Source: Oscillospiraceae bacterium (lineage in GTDB: Bacteria; Bacillota; Clostridia; Oscillospirales; Ruminococcaceae). From it: 64,000 nucleotides of DNA. The stretch is taken from positions 78,831 through 142,830 of the forward strand of contig JAQUYD010000004.1 of the NCBI GenBank assembly GCA_028692035.1, in the 5' to 3' direction. Positions 44,649 to 54,577 of this stretch are shown piece by piece. Position 1 is the first letter of the stretch, and every line of letters begins with the position of its first letter. The position numbers and the translations under genes are program-made. The notes under the pieces were generated by a model that was given only the letters and a program-made list of their open reading frames with translations, ran no database searches and was not told the origin of the DNA.

Positions 44649-45347
44649 TCACCACCGCCAGGGTCGGTCTTTTCCCAGCCACCCGCGTTCCTGCCAGTAC
44701 CGTTTTTCCACAGGGGAAGAATCCCATCCCGCGGCGTGCATCCCTCTCATGACGAAAAACAGCGCCCTTGTCTTGATTCCCGTTTTCGGGAAATTTTTCC
44801 GCTTGATCCGTTTTGCTAAACGGGTCAGATCCCGTTCAACCTTTTGCTTGTTTTGCTCCTTGACCATTTCCCAGTTCATCGCCTGCAAATTGGCGCCGTA
44901 GCCTTTGATATCGGATACGCCCCAGTACCGCAACGACTGCCTGACGCCCTTGATCGCCGCTCCGCTCCCGCCGCCTGCCGCGGTGGACAAAACCACCGCC
45001 CTTTTTTGAAACATCCACGCTTTGGGCCGATGGACCATCCAGCAGTCAAACAGCAGATCCAGCAACGCCTTCATAGAGGCGGACGGAGCCATGCAGTAGG
45101 TTGGTGTTGTAAAAATAAGCAAATCCGACTGTTCCATCGCCTCTAGGATCAACTTTTTTTCCGCGTAAAAAGGGCAGGCCGTTTCATCCTCGATACAGCG
45201 GTAACAGCCGGTGCAAAAATGATTCAGGTCCCGCAGAAGAAAAAATTCGGTGATTTCTTCTTCTCCCGCCAGCTTTTGCGCCATCATCCGCCCCATGTGA
45301 TAGCTGCTCCCTTTATGATTCTGGCCGTGTATCATCGTAATGTTCAT
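44649..45347 (-). CDS. Flavodoxin-fold NAD(P)H-dependent FMN reductase
   Basis: 232 residues from MNITMIHGQNHKGSSYHMG, the FMN phosphate-binding loop of flavodoxin-like reductases; TPTYCMAPSASMKALLDLL is the second FMN contact. A CTGCYRC motif (near residues 45-51) suggests a redox disulfide or metal site. The C-terminal extension is basic (RIKRKNFPKTGIKTRALFF). It overlaps the end of the selenium-associated LysR gene by 35 bases and ends the selA-selB-lysR transcript, so a redox role in selenium metabolism is possible. Confidence 0.85.
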   Translation of the reverse strand: MNITMIHGQNHKGSSYHMGRMMAQKLAGEEEITEFFLLRDLNHFCTGCYRCIEDETACPFYAEKKLILEAMEQSDLLIFTTPTYCMAPSASMKALLDLLFDCWMVHRPKAWMFQKRAVVLSTAAGGGSGAAIKGVRQSLRYWGVSDIKGYGANLQAMNWEMVKEQNKQKVERDLTRLAKRIKRKNFPKTGIKTRALFFVMRGMHAAGWDSSPVEKRYWQERGWLGKDRPWRW

Positions 45348-46299
45348 CGGTTTTCTCCTTTGCGGCGGCGCGGTTTGGAACACTGCGGCCGGAACCAACG
45401 TCTTTGTAATACTCCCGGACAAAAGCGCGCAGCTTTTGAACCGGTTCGGACAAAGCATGTTCCTTGTGGGTGACCAGATACAGCTGCCTTTTCAAAAGTG
45501 GATGGTCAAAACGCAGCACCTGCACCATCTGGAACCGCTCGTAATCCAGCACCCCCAGTTCGGAGACGATGGCGATTCCCAGCCCTTGGCTGACCGCGTG
45601 CTTGATCGATTCCGGATCGTCCTGCTGTGCCACCACGTGCAGCCCCTTAGGGTCAACCCCGATCTCCTGCAGGAAACGCTCCGCCTCCCGCCGGGTGCCA
45701 GAGCCCCTTTCCCTGACCAGGAACGGTTCCCGACTCAGCTGTTCCAGGGGAAATCCATTCTGCTTCATCTGCCGGTACCGCTCCGTATTGGGGGTAATGA
45801 CCACCAGCTGATCCTCATAAAACGCCTCAAAGTCACACGGCTCGCTCCCCATCCGGGTTCCTGTCATCCCCAATTCCACCCGGCGGGAGGCCACCTGTTC
45901 CACCACCTCGCCGCTATCACAGCGCAGCACATGAAAGGCGCTGCTGGGGTTTTCCCGGCAAAACGCCGCCATAATCGGCGGGAGCACATATTGGGAGGGG
46001 ACGGTGGACGCCGCAATGTGGATTTCCCCTCCTTTGGATTCTCGCTTATTTTGGAACCAATTCAGGGCATTGTCTCGCAAAGCCAGCATATCCCTGGCAT
46101 ATTCCCCCAATAGCGCTCCGTCCTCCGATGGAAACGCGCCCTTGGGGGAACGGATGATCAAATTGGTTCCCAGCTCTTTTTCTAGCGTCCGGATATGGGC
46201 GCTGACGGTGGGCTGGGTCAGGTACAACTGCTCCGCGGCTTTGGAAAACGAGTGATGCTCCACCACCGACAAAAAAATCTCCAGCTGTTTTAAATCCAT
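45313..46299 (-). CDS. LysR-family regulator associated with selenium metabolism
   Basis: 328 residues: winged HTH MDLKQLEIFLSVVEHHSFSK then LYLTQPTVSAHIRTLEKELG, and a periplasmic-binding-like effector domain (SGEVVEQVASRRVELGMTG, FLVRERGSGTRREAE). It lies 17 bases after selB in the selA-selB transcript, the context seen for a LysR group that co-occurs with selenium genes. The effector and targets are unknown; selenium or sulfur supply is a reasonable guess. Confidence 0.88.
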   Translation of the reverse strand: MDLKQLEIFLSVVEHHSFSKAAEQLYLTQPTVSAHIRTLEKELGTNLIIRSPKGAFPSEDGALLGEYARDMLALRDNALNWFQNKRESKGGEIHIAASTVPSQYVLPPIMAAFCRENPSSAFHVLRCDSGEVVEQVASRRVELGMTGTRMGSEPCDFEAFYEDQLVVITPNTERYRQMKQNGFPLEQLSREPFLVRERGSGTRREAERFLQEIGVDPKGLHVVAQQDDPESIKHAVSQGLGIAIVSELGVLDYERFQMVQVLRFDHPLLKRQLYLVTHKEHALSEPVQKLRAFVREYYKDVGSGRSVPNRAAAKEKTDEHYDDTRPES

Positions 46300-46316
46300 G
46301 TTTTCCCTCCTGCCAT

Positions 46317-48218
46317 CTATTTACCTGTGAGAACACGCATTTCTCCAGATTTGCGGGTCAGACCCTTGTGGTCGAAATATTCCAGCAGGGCCAGCGCATA
46401 TTTCCGCGAGGTGCCGGCTAGATCTCGGAACTGAGCCAGAGAAATCGCCCCATTCTCCCGGCAATACGCTTCCAGCATTACCTGGGCTTTTTGGCAGGCA
46501 TCCCGGTGGATCGCGATCTGGGGCGTTAAAGCGACCAGCTCCCCGGTGTCGAACAGGGCGTCCAACACCGCTTTGAGCTCTTTGTTCTTTGCGTACTGGG
46601 ACTTGATTTCATCCAAACCCGGCGGCTCAATCCCGCTTTGGGAAAACTGGTTCCCGATCTGTTCAAAAAGCTGGCGCTGGGCAGGGCTGTATTGGACGGA
46701 AAATCCTTCTCTCCACACCCGCTGATCTCGCTGCCCGATCAGCCCTCTGCGCTCGAATTCCGCTAAAATGCTGTCGGCCAAGGCCACCTGCTGCCGGGGA
46801 AGGAACTTGCTGCGCAGCTCTTCCTTGCGCATGCCGGGCTGCAACGGGTTTTGCCGGTGATATTCTTCCAGCACCGCTGTGAGCTTTTGACCCAGCTGCT
46901 CCATCCAATCCCGGTGCAGCAGCACCTTGGCGGTCACCTGCACCAACTGGCCAGACTGTAAAAAGCCCTGCACTGCCCCGTCGAATTCCTCCCGGCTGAC
47001 GCGCAGTCCGTCGAACACCGTTTGGGAAGAGGAAAAACGTGGCCCCTCCTCTAAAAAACGCTGCAAAATACGCCGTTCCGCCGTTCCGCTCTCCTTGATT
47101 TGCAGCCCTTCCAGAACCGTTTGGTCAAACCGCTTGTGCCGTTGGGGCAGGCAGTCCAAAACCATGCCGCCGCCCACCGTTTCGATGGGGGAGTAAAAGC
47201 GGACTACAAACCGGTCCTGGTTCTTCACCACCACTGGCTCGATAAAGCGCAGCTGGGCATAGGCCGCCTCTCCTTTTTGTAGTGCGTCTCGATCCAGCAG
47301 CACCAGCTTGCACAGGCTGTCCCCGGCGCCGTGGTAAAAATGCAGCCGGGAGCCATTTTGGATCTGGCGTTCACAATGGGGCAGGATATTCAGCTTCACA
47401 TCCAGCATCAGCGAGCCCTGCAGAGAACCGGGAGCTGCCAGATAATCGCCGCGCTTGACCTCTTCTTTTTTGATCCCCGCCAGATTCACCGCCACCCGCT
47501 GGCCTGCAAATGCCTGCTTGACCGTTTGAGAGTGAACCTGCAGATTGCGCACCTTGGCAGGGAGCCCTGCGGGGTAGATTGTCACCTCGTCCCCCTCGCG
47601 GACGGTGCCCTCCATCAGCGTGCCAGTGATCACAGTGCCGAACCCATCCACCGAAAAAACCCGGTCAACCGGCTGGCGCATGGGCGTGTTTTCGCTTTTC
47701 TGACCGACCCGCCCTAACGTTTCAAAGATCAGCTGGCGTAGCGCTTCGATCCCTTCTCCGGTGTAGGAGGAAACACAGGCCACCGGCGCCCCCTGCAAAA
47801 AGGTCCCCTGCACCTCGGCGCGGACCTCCTCCTTGACCATTGCTAGCCAATCGGCGTCCACCATATCGGTCTTGGTCAGCACGATGATCCCCTCTTTGAT
47901 ATCCAACAAAGACAAAATGTCCAGATGTTCCCGGGTCTGGGGCATAACCCCTTCGTCAGCGGCGACCACCAGTAAAACCAAATCCATGCCGCCTACGCCG
48001 GCCAGCATGTTTTTGACAAATTTTTCGTGGCCCGGTACATCGATGATGCCCGCCTTACCGCCGCCGGGTAAATCCAGATAGGCAAAGCCCAACTCAATAG
48101 TAATGCCTCGTTTTTTTTCCTCTTTAAGCCGGTCGGTATCCATGCCGGTCAGAGCCTTGATCAAGAGGGTTTTGCCGTGGTCCACATGGCCCGCCGTTCC
48201 GATGATACTGTTTTTCAT
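46317..48218 (-). CDS. selB: Selenocysteine-specific elongation factor SelB
   Basis: 633 residues. The GTPase motifs are AGHVDHGKT (residues 7-15), [13 protein letters not shown] and LTKTDMVD; domains 2 and 3 follow, and the C-terminal third (from about residue 370) contains four winged-helix repeats that bind the SECIS hairpin. SelB carries Sec-tRNA to in-frame UGA codons, needed here for GrdA, GrdB and SelD. It overlaps selA by four bases. Confidence 0.97.
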   Translation of the reverse strand: MKNSIIGTAGHVDHGKTLLIKALTGMDTDRLKEEKKRGITIELGFAYLDLPGGGKAGIIDVPGHEKFVKNMLAGVGGMDLVLLVVAADEGVMPQTREHLDILSLLDIKEGIIVLTKTDMVDADWLAMVKEEVRAEVQGTFLQGAPVACVSSYTGEGIEALRQLIFETLGRVGQKSENTPMRQPVDRVFSVDGFGTVITGTLMEGTVREGDEVTIYPAGLPAKVRNLQVHSQTVKQAFAGQRVAVNLAGIKKEEVKRGDYLAAPGSLQGSLMLDVKLNILPHCERQIQNGSRLHFYHGAGDSLCKLVLLDRDALQKGEAAYAQLRFIEPVVVKNQDRFVVRFYSPIETVGGGMVLDCLPQRHKRFDQTVLEGLQIKESGTAERRILQRFLEEGPRFSSSQTVFDGLRVSREEFDGAVQGFLQSGQLVQVTAKVLLHRDWMEQLGQKLTAVLEEYHRQNPLQPGMRKEELRSKFLPRQQVALADSILAEFERRGLIGQRDQRVWREGFSVQYSPAQRQLFEQIGNQFSQSGIEPPGLDEIKSQYAKNKELKAVLDALFDTGELVALTPQIAIHRDACQKAQVMLEAYCRENGAISLAQFRDLAGTSRKYALALLEYFDHKGLTRKSGEMRVLTGK

Positions 48219-49636
48219 GCCTGCCCCTCCCGGCCTTGCCGCCCTAAGCAGGCGCGCAACGCCGCCGCTGCCGGTTCCAATTCTGCTGGCTCCATGGTGC
48301 GCACATCCAGCAGGAACCGGTCATGGGCGATCCGCCCGACCAGTGGCGTATCCCACTCCCGCAGCCGCTTTTCCAGCTGGGCGGCGGAACAGTCTGTCGG
48401 GCTCACCGCCACGGCGTAACCGGGCAACAGCTGCCCCGGCATGGAACCACCGCCTACCTGCCCGTTTTCATGCTCTATCGAAGCGCAGATCCCCGGAATC
48501 GTTTGCTGCAGCAGACCGCACAGGTACTCGGCCCGCTCCAGCAGCTCCTCTTCCGGCGCCAGCAGCATCCGCAGGGTAGGGATTTCCCGCTTAGCCCGCT
48601 CCTCGTCCAGATAAAGCCGCAGTGTTTCCTCCAAGGCGGCCAGAGTCATCTTATCTACCCGGAACGCCCTTGTCAAAGGATGGCGTTTCATCAAATCCAG
48701 ATATTCCTTTTTGCCCACAATGATTCCCGCCTGGGGGCCGCCTAACAGCTTATCGCCGCTAAAGCTGACCACATCGGCGCCCTCTTTTATGCTTTGTACC
48801 ACCGTCGGCTCGTCCGACAGGCCACAGGCGGAAAAGTCCAGCAAGGCGCCGCTGCCCACGTCGTAGATGACCGGCAGTCCATATTGGCGGCCAAGCTCCA
48901 CCAGCTGGGGCAAACCGACGCTTTCGGTGAATCCCAATATCCGGTAATTGCTGGTGTGTACCTTAAGCAGCGCGCCGGTCCGGTCCGGGTCGATGGCGGC
49001 GACATAATCCCGCAGGTGGGTTTTGTTGGTGGTGCCCACCTCTTTTAAAATACCGCCGCTCTGCTCCATAATATCCGGTACCCGGAAGGAGCCGCCGATC
49101 TCCACCAGCTCCCCACGGGAGATGACGACCTCTTTTCCGCGGGTCATAGCGCTGAGAATCAAAAGGACGGCGGCGGCGTTGTTGTTGACCACCATCGCGC
49201 TTTCGGCGCCGGTCAGTTTGCAGAGGATCTCTTCTACATGGTCGTACCGGCTGCCCCGTTTTCCCACAGCAAGATTGTATTCCAGGTTGGAATATCCGTC
49301 GGCGATCTCGCCCACCGCCTGGGCCGCCTGAGCACAGAGCCGGGCCCTGCCCAGATTGGTGTGGAGCACCACGCCGGTTGCATTGATGACCCGCCGCAAA
49401 CTCTTTTGAGAAGATCGGCGGATCAGTCCTGCCGCTATCTCCACAATTTCTTCCAGCGAGGGGAGCTGTTGACGCTCTTCCCGCAGAATCTGACCGCGCA
49501 GCTCATCCAAAACGGCGCGGACCTGTTCCATCAGCACCGAATGGGGAACGGTTTCCCGGAGGGTTCTCAGCCCGTCGGACTCCAGCAATTCATCTACCTT
49601 GGGGATCTGCCGCAGCAGGGATTGATTGATCGACAT
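48215..49636 (-). CDS. selA: L-seryl-tRNA(Sec) selenium transferase SelA
   Basis: 473 residues from [22 protein letters not shown] enzyme that converts Ser-tRNA(Sec) to Sec-tRNA(Sec) using selenophosphate. [16 protein letters not shown] is the family signature and the Schiff-base Lys is in [15 protein letters not shown] (near residue 294, as in E. coli). It starts its own transcript (promoter 49691-49719) after the grd terminator. Confidence 0.97.
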   Translation of the reverse strand: MSINQSLLRQIPKVDELLESDGLRTLRETVPHSVLMEQVRAVLDELRGQILREERQQLPSLEEIVEIAAGLIRRSSQKSLRRVINATGVVLHTNLGRARLCAQAAQAVGEIADGYSNLEYNLAVGKRGSRYDHVEEILCKLTGAESAMVVNNNAAAVLLILSAMTRGKEVVISRGELVEIGGSFRVPDIMEQSGGILKEVGTTNKTHLRDYVAAIDPDRTGALLKVHTSNYRILGFTESVGLPQLVELGRQYGLPVIYDVGSGALLDFSACGLSDEPTVVQSIKEGADVVSFSGDKLLGGPQAGIIVGKKEYLDLMKRHPLTRAFRVDKMTLAALEETLRLYLDEERAKREIPTLRMLLAPEEELLERAEYLCGLLQQTIPGICASIEHENGQVGGGSMPGQLLPGYAVAVSPTDCSAAQLEKRLREWDTPLVGRIAHDRFLLDVRTMEPAELEPAAAALRACLGRQGREGQA

Positions 49637-49690
49637 AGCGTCTGCTCCTTTGTTGAAAAATCCATATAGAAAAAATCTATACCTATTGGT

Positions 49691-49719
49691 AGTATACTGC
49701 ATCCGGGGCAAAATGTCTA
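49691..49719 (-). promoter_or_regulatory. Promoter of selA-selB-lysR
   Basis: Minus-strand TAGACA (49714-49719), 17-base spacer, TATACT (49691-49696). An inverted repeat TATAGA/TCTATA (49665-49670 and 49676-49681) lies in the leader and may be an operator. Confidence 0.7.
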
Positions 49720-49755
49720 TCTCTTTTCGCTGTGCTTCCCCGGCTTCTTGACGCT

Positions 49756-49795
49756 AAAAAAAGCAAGGGCTTCTGGGGAAAGCCCTTGCTTTTTT
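49756..49795 (-). terminator. Terminator of the grd operon
   Basis: AAAAAAGCAAGGGCTT and AAGCCCTTGCTTTTTT around CTGGGG, 30 bases after grdD. It separates the grd transcript from selA. Confidence 0.93.
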
Positions 49796-49826
49796 GGATT
49801 CTTCTTTTCGGTTTAGTTGCCGTCGG

Positions 49827-50990
49827 TTACAATGAGCTTAACCAGCCGCCCTCTTTGAGCAACTGCGCCGCTTTTTCGCCGTTGGCCTCATTGACCATCA
49901 CCATAGGTCCGGTGCAGCCCATGCCGCTTTCCGCATAGATGCCCGCTTTCCACAGATGCTGTACCGCATCCTCCAAGTCCATGACGTCGATGCCGGTAAA
50001 CGCTTGGGTCACGACCTCCTTAGGCGGGGCCGAAATGGTCTGGGTCTGGGCCGCACCCGCTTCTTTTGCGGCGCGGCGGCTTTGCAGGATCTGGTCCAAC
50101 CCGGCCCTTTTCGCGGCGCCAAACTCCGCGTCCGCCACGGCGCGGTAGCCGTTTTGCACCAGCTGTGCCCCAAACTGGATGGCGTTGGCGATCACCGGCG
50201 CACCGGAGGCGCGGGAGACGATCAGCACCAGCCGGTCGTACCCTTCGCCGATGCCGGGGCCGTAGCCATAGCCTGCGGACTCGTAACTGCCGCCGGTGGT
50301 AAAGGCGGACAGGGTTTTCATCAGGATATTGCCGGTCAACGAATCGGTGACCATCACATCGCAAGAGGCGGCCAAAAGATCGTTGCCGCGCATAACGCAG
50401 CCGCCGTCGGACCGGGCCGATTCTGCAAAATCAATTTCATAACCGCCGGCCTGCAACTGCTTTAACGCGGTTTCGGTCTGCCGCGCGCCGTCCACATTGA
50501 GGATGCCCACCGTCGGCCGCTTGATCCCGCATGCCTTGGCGGCGATGATGCCATAAACGGCATTTTTAATCATGCCCTCTACCCGGTCGGTGGAGGATGT
50601 GCCGGTGGTGGTGGCCAAAAACAGCTCCCGGCCGCGGCCAGGGGTTACAAGCCGCCCAACCGTTGATACGCCGATGGGAAAAGGATAGTGCATGGTGACC
50701 ACACCGTCCACCTGTTTTTCCGCCAGAAGCGACTCCATCATCTGGTGGGCCTGCTCTTCCGTTTCCGCTTGGACCGTATGGACAGACGGATCCTCCATTG
50801 TGCCGATATAGGTGACGTCCACCCCTTTGCGCGAAGCGGCCAGCGCGGCGGAAAAGACCTCTTCTTCGCCGTGCTCACTGCCAAGGCCGGTCACAGCAAT
50901 CCGTGGGCGGCTGCCAAAGGAACCGGTCTCCAGCCCGTCGGCAATGTCCAGAAAGGTTCGGGCGATCACCTGTTCCAGGTTACTGCTCAT
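49827..50990 (-). CDS. grdD: Glycine reductase component C, subunit alpha (GrdD)
   Basis: 387 residues, PlsX-like fold. Component C accepts the Se-carboxymethyl group from GrdA and releases acetyl phosphate; GrdD carries the phosphate-side chemistry. Visible: RIAVTGLGSEHGEEEVF, DVMVTDSLTGNILMKTLSAF and the C-terminal GMGCTGPMVMVNE. The start overlaps grdC by four bases and it is the last gene of the operon. Confidence 0.95.
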   Translation of the reverse strand: MSSNLEQVIARTFLDIADGLETGSFGSRPRIAVTGLGSEHGEEEVFSAALAASRKGVDVTYIGTMEDPSVHTVQAETEEQAHQMMESLLAEKQVDGVVTMHYPFPIGVSTVGRLVTPGRGRELFLATTTGTSSTDRVEGMIKNAVYGIIAAKACGIKRPTVGILNVDGARQTETALKQLQAGGYEIDFAESARSDGGCVMRGNDLLAASCDVMVTDSLTGNILMKTLSAFTTGGSYESAGYGYGPGIGEGYDRLVLIVSRASGAPVIANAIQFGAQLVQNGYRAVADAEFGAAKRAGLDQILQSRRAAKEAGAAQTQTISAPPKEVVTQAFTGIDVMDLEDAVQHLWKAGIYAESGMGCTGPMVMVNEANGEKAAQLLKEGGWLSSL

Positions 50991-52534
50991 CTGCTTTCCT
51001 CCGTTCCTGCCGCGCCTAAGCTCAAAGCAAAGTCGCGCATGGCTTTGGCGATCAGGCTCTTGACCTGCCCCTCGGACACGCCGCCCTCTTCCGATTCGTG
51101 GCTGTTTTCCTGGATGATAAAGGATACGCCGTCAAACAGGTTGGTCATGCGGCCTAAAAACAGGCTGCCCTTGCCGATAATCATGGCTTTTTTCACCCGG
51201 CCCGCTAGGATATCCTCGCAGCAAAAACCGATATAGGGCACGCCGGAGGGGATGTGCCCTTGGGTCGGCGCCCAGCCTGCCATACCGTGCTCCTGCACAA
51301 AAGCGTTCAGCCCCGCCCGCTCCAAATCGCCGTTTTTAACAGCCAGCGCCGCGATCATTTTATAGTTTGCCAGCGGCACGTCGCCTGCGCCTGCCGGTTT
51401 GGTAATATCGGGGTTTTGCATCTCCACCGCGTAACGGTCGATGTCGGTGATCTTGAGGCCCGCCTTTTGCAGCGGCTCCAGCACCAGCGAGGAAATGACC
51501 GCTTGGGGGGAAGAACCGGTGCCTACCGCATGGCGGCCGCAGATCCCGTTGTTGATTTCGGGGCTGATCCCGTCATTTTGGGATACGAGCACCGAGAAGC
51601 CGCCGACCATATCTTCCAGAACCGGCATATCCTTTTTTACATGATCCTTGCCGTTCATCCCCAGCTTGGCGGTACAGCCGCCTGCGGTGACGATCACGTT
51701 GCGGTAGGTGCCTGCCTTGACCAAAGACGCCGCAGTGATCATTGCGTGGGACGGGCCCGCGCAGAAACCGCGGACGTCGCAGCCCGACGCGCCGGTGAGC
51801 CCCGCGATCTCCGCCGCCGCCTTGGCAAAGTTGCCGCCGCCGCGCTGGTTCATGTCGCCGCAAGCCTCCTCGCAGCAGTCGATGACATAGTCTACGTCCC
51901 CCTTGTCAATGCCGGTGTTGTGCACCACATGCAGCAGCGACAGCACGCTGGACGCCTTAGACACTAAATTCTCCAGGATCACATGAGCCGACAGGTTGAC
52001 GTCCACGTCGTGGGCGCGTTTCACATAGCCCACCAGCTTGCCGCCGTGGAGGATGGGTTCCGCGTGTTCTTCTTTTACAAAGGCTTCGATCTGTTCCTGC
52101 TCCACGCCCTCGTGCACCCGCGCCACGATTTCCGGGGTGATGAGCGGATGCTTTTCAAAAGTCGGTTTGACTGCCGCCACAAAGGATTTTTCCAGGTACA
52201 TCAAATCAAAAACGTCGCATACCTGCATCAGCAGATAAAATTCCTCCTGGGGCATGATCTCGCCGAATTTGCCAAAGCGTTTGCCCTCACAGGGCTTGTC
52301 GTACCAGGGCTGCTCAACTTTGGCCAGCTCGTCCGGGGTGCAGTTGCCGATATAGGTCTGGTTCGGCAGATAGCCCAACGCCTGCTCATAGCTGCGGATG
52401 TGTTTGGGCAGTTGTTTTAAATAGTCCGACTCTGGGTTTACAATGCGCTCCGTCGTCTGTGTGCTCCCGTTTTCAACGACCATATCGGGGGTATGCACAA
52501 GCACATAGCTTGCGCCCTTGATTACGCTGTTCAT
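50987..52534 (-). CDS. grdC: Glycine reductase component C, subunit beta (GrdC)
   Basis: 515 residues with a thiolase/KAS III-like core: GLTGASGCDVRGFCAGPSHAMI holds the probable acyl-accepting Cys, and HAVGTGSSPQAVISSLVLEPL lies further on. N-terminal VKGASYVLVHTPDMVVENGS is the family signature. It forms component C with GrdD to make protein-bound acetyl and then acetyl phosphate, a source of ATP. It is encoded between grdA and grdD. Confidence 0.95.
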   Translation of the reverse strand: MNSVIKGASYVLVHTPDMVVENGSTQTTERIVNPESDYLKQLPKHIRSYEQALGYLPNQTYIGNCTPDELAKVEQPWYDKPCEGKRFGKFGEIMPQEEFYLLMQVCDVFDLMYLEKSFVAAVKPTFEKHPLITPEIVARVHEGVEQEQIEAFVKEEHAEPILHGGKLVGYVKRAHDVDVNLSAHVILENLVSKASSVLSLLHVVHNTGIDKGDVDYVIDCCEEACGDMNQRGGGNFAKAAAEIAGLTGASGCDVRGFCAGPSHAMITAASLVKAGTYRNVIVTAGGCTAKLGMNGKDHVKKDMPVLEDMVGGFSVLVSQNDGISPEINNGICGRHAVGTGSSPQAVISSLVLEPLQKAGLKITDIDRYAVEMQNPDITKPAGAGDVPLANYKMIAALAVKNGDLERAGLNAFVQEHGMAGWAPTQGHIPSGVPYIGFCCEDILAGRVKKAMIIGKGSLFLGRMTNLFDGVSFIIQENSHESEEGGVSEGQVKSLIAKAMRDFALSLGAAGTEESR

Positions 52535-52622
52535 TGCGCTTTCGCCCTCTCTTCTTTGCTTTTATTTTTATCGGAAAACAGGGGATAGGATGAAGCCACC
52601 CTATCCCCTGTTTCGTATGATT

Positions 52623-53093
52623 TTAATATTTGCAGTATTGTTCCCGGATGCTGGTCATTTCCGACTTGATGTCGTCCACGTCCAGTACCATCTCCATCAT
52701 ACTGATCTGTTCATCATACACATCAGGATCGACTTCCGCTTTGATCTCGTCTTCGCAGATGTGGTAAACACTAAGTCCCAACTGGACTCCGGTTAATGGT
52801 CCGGCAAACGTGGGGTCTCCTGCAGTTACCGTTTCAGCAGCAAGGCCGGCGGCCTCGCCCTCCGCAGCGCCGAGAATGACAACAACATTCTCAGGGCCGT
52901 ACTGTTCGGCAAACTCTTTAACCCGCTTCTGGTTTTCCAGATCCATTGCACCCGCCGCGGTTCAGACGAAGCATTCCGTTGCGGAAAACACCGCTTCACC
53001 GCCGGCAGTCTTTACGCACTCTTCAATGGCAGGGCCGGGGATACCGTCGCGGTCGCCAATGATGACAACTTTCTTGCCTTTTAAGATGCTCAT
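52623..53093 (-). CDS. grdA: Glycine reductase selenoprotein A (GrdA)
   Basis: 156 residues including selenocysteine 44 at an in-frame TGA (52962-52964). The frame runs [17 protein letters not shown], then [18 protein letters not shown], where U is Sec next to the conserved Cys 41, and ends IREQYCKY. GrdA is the small carrier that takes the carboxymethyl group as a selenoether from component B and passes it to component C, then is re-reduced by thioredoxin. Ordinary gene callers would start it at 52946 and lose the first 49 residues. It lies between trxA and grdC. Confidence 0.97.
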
Positions 53094-53171
53094 AGACTTT
53101 TCCTCCTTTTTCTAAAATCATATCAAACGGCGGTTAATACCGTTTCATATCCGTAACATCTGAGCGGATCG

Positions 53172-53489
53172 TTAGATGTATTTCTGGATCATCGCTTCAA
53201 TGCTCTGCTCGGTGGCTTCTTCCTTGACCACTTCTTCTACCTTCTGGCCGTCCTTATAGACCGCCATGACCGGCAGGCCCAGGATCTTCTGGCCGATGGC
53301 CAGACGGCGAGCCTTGGTGGTGTTGAGCGCCGTAAATTTCAACTTGTCGCCGTATTTCTCGGCGCAGGCGTGAACAAAGGGCATCAGCGCCGCGCAGGGA
53401 ACGCATCCGTCTCCGTAAAAATCCACGAAAACATAACCGTCCGCCTTCAAAACTTCCTCTTCAAACGTATCTTTGGTCAATTCGATCAT
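53172..53489 (-). CDS. trxA: Grd-operon thioredoxin
   Basis: 105 residues from MIELTKDTFEEEV. The active site is GCVPC (Cys 29 and Cys 32) rather than the usual WCGPC; this GCVPC form is typical of thioredoxins paired with glycine reductase. LGLPVMAVYKDG supplies the cis-Pro. It passes electrons from TrxB to GrdA. ATG at 53489 is favoured over a GTG at 53498 by ribosome-site spacing. Confidence 0.95.
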   Translation of the reverse strand: MIELTKDTFEEEVLKADGYVFVDFYGDGCVPCAALMPFVHACAEKYGDKLKFTALNTTKARRLAIGQKILGLPVMAVYKDGQKVEEVVKEEATEQSIEAMIQKYI

Positions 53490-53535
53490 GGAAATCACTC
53501 CTATCTCTCAGTTGTAGTACCGGTCAAACCAACAT

Positions 53536-54468
53536 CTATCCTTCGATATATCTTTCCGCCTGGGTCGCGGCGATAGCGCCGTCCGCCGCCGCGGTGATCA
53601 CCTGGCGCAGGCTTTTTTTCCGCACGTCGCCTGCGGCAAATACGCCGGGGATACTGGTTTTCATATCGTCGTCGGTGAGGATGTAGCCGTTTTCCATGTC
53701 CAGCTTGCCCTCGAACAGCTGCGCGTGGGGGGTAAAGCCGATGAACACAAACACCCCAAAGGTTCCGTCCTCTTCGTCGGCTTTGATGGTGGTCCGTTCC
53801 TTGGTCTTTACATTTTCCACGACCATCGTATCCAGAATGCCGTCGCCGGACAGCTCAACCACCACGCTGTCCCACAGAAAGTCGATCTTCTCGTTGGCAA
53901 ATGCTTTCTCCTGGATGGATTTGGCCGCCCGCAGCTCGTCGCGCCGATGGATAATGGTGACCTTGCGGCCGAATTTAGCCAAATACAGGGCCTCCTCCAC
54001 CGCGCTGTCGCCGCCGCCGACCACAAAGATCTGGAAATCCTCAAAGAACGCCGCGTCGCAGGTGGCACAGTAGGAAACGCCTTTGCCGATTAGCTCTTTT
54101 TCTCCTGGGCAGCCAATGGGCCGCGGGTTTGCGCCGGTTGCAATAATCACGGTTTTGCCATAATAATCGCCGTTTAAGCCTTTGAGGTGTTTAATCTCTC
54201 CCTCCAGCTCCACATCGACAATGGTATCTTTGACCTTTTGCGCGCCAAAACCGCTGGCCTGTTTGCTCATCCGTTCCACCAAAGACGGGCCGGTTTCGCC
54301 CTCGATCCCGCCGGGGTAATTTTCGATCTCAGCGGTGATGACGATCTGGCCGCCGTCCTTGGCCTGTTCGATGATCAGGGTGTCCAACCGCGATCTGCCG
54401 GCATAGGTACCTGCAGCCAGACCCGCAGGGCCGGCGCCGATGATCATGACGTCATAAATTTTTTCCAT
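53536..54468 (-). CDS. trxB: Thioredoxin reductase
   Basis: 310-residue FAD/NADPH enzyme. FAD site IIGAGPAGLAAGTYAGRS, redox-active CATCDAAF (near residues 136-143), NADPH site VVGGGDSAVEEAL and C-terminal FAD contact GVFAAGDVRKKSLRQ. It supplies reduced TrxA to glycine reductase and lies between grdB and trxA. Confidence 0.97.
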   Translation of the reverse strand: MEKIYDVMIIGAGPAGLAAGTYAGRSRLDTLIIEQAKDGGQIVITAEIENYPGGIEGETGPSLVERMSKQASGFGAQKVKDTIVDVELEGEIKHLKGLNGDYYGKTVIIATGANPRPIGCPGEKELIGKGVSYCATCDAAFFEDFQIFVVGGGDSAVEEALYLAKFGRKVTIIHRRDELRAAKSIQEKAFANEKIDFLWDSVVVELSGDGILDTMVVENVKTKERTTIKADEEDGTFGVFVFIGFTPHAQLFEGKLDMENGYILTDDDMKTSIPGVFAAGDVRKKSLRQVITAAADGAIAATQAERYIEG

Positions 54469-54577
54469 GGTACACCTCTTCGTTTTCCCAAAATCCGCGG
54501 GCTTTCCGCACGATCTTCTTCGGCGGCGGAAAGCCCAAGACCGCCCCGCGCCCAGTGATGGGCCGGACCTTTATTTC

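Noticed and set aside
45340..46113. 257-codon plus-strand open frame
   Set aside because: Antisense to the LysR-family gene and without recognisable protein features or ribosome site.
52623..52946. GrdA as a short protein starting MDLENQ
   Set aside because: The conserved N-terminal half is present upstream across an in-frame TGA at the known selenocysteine position.
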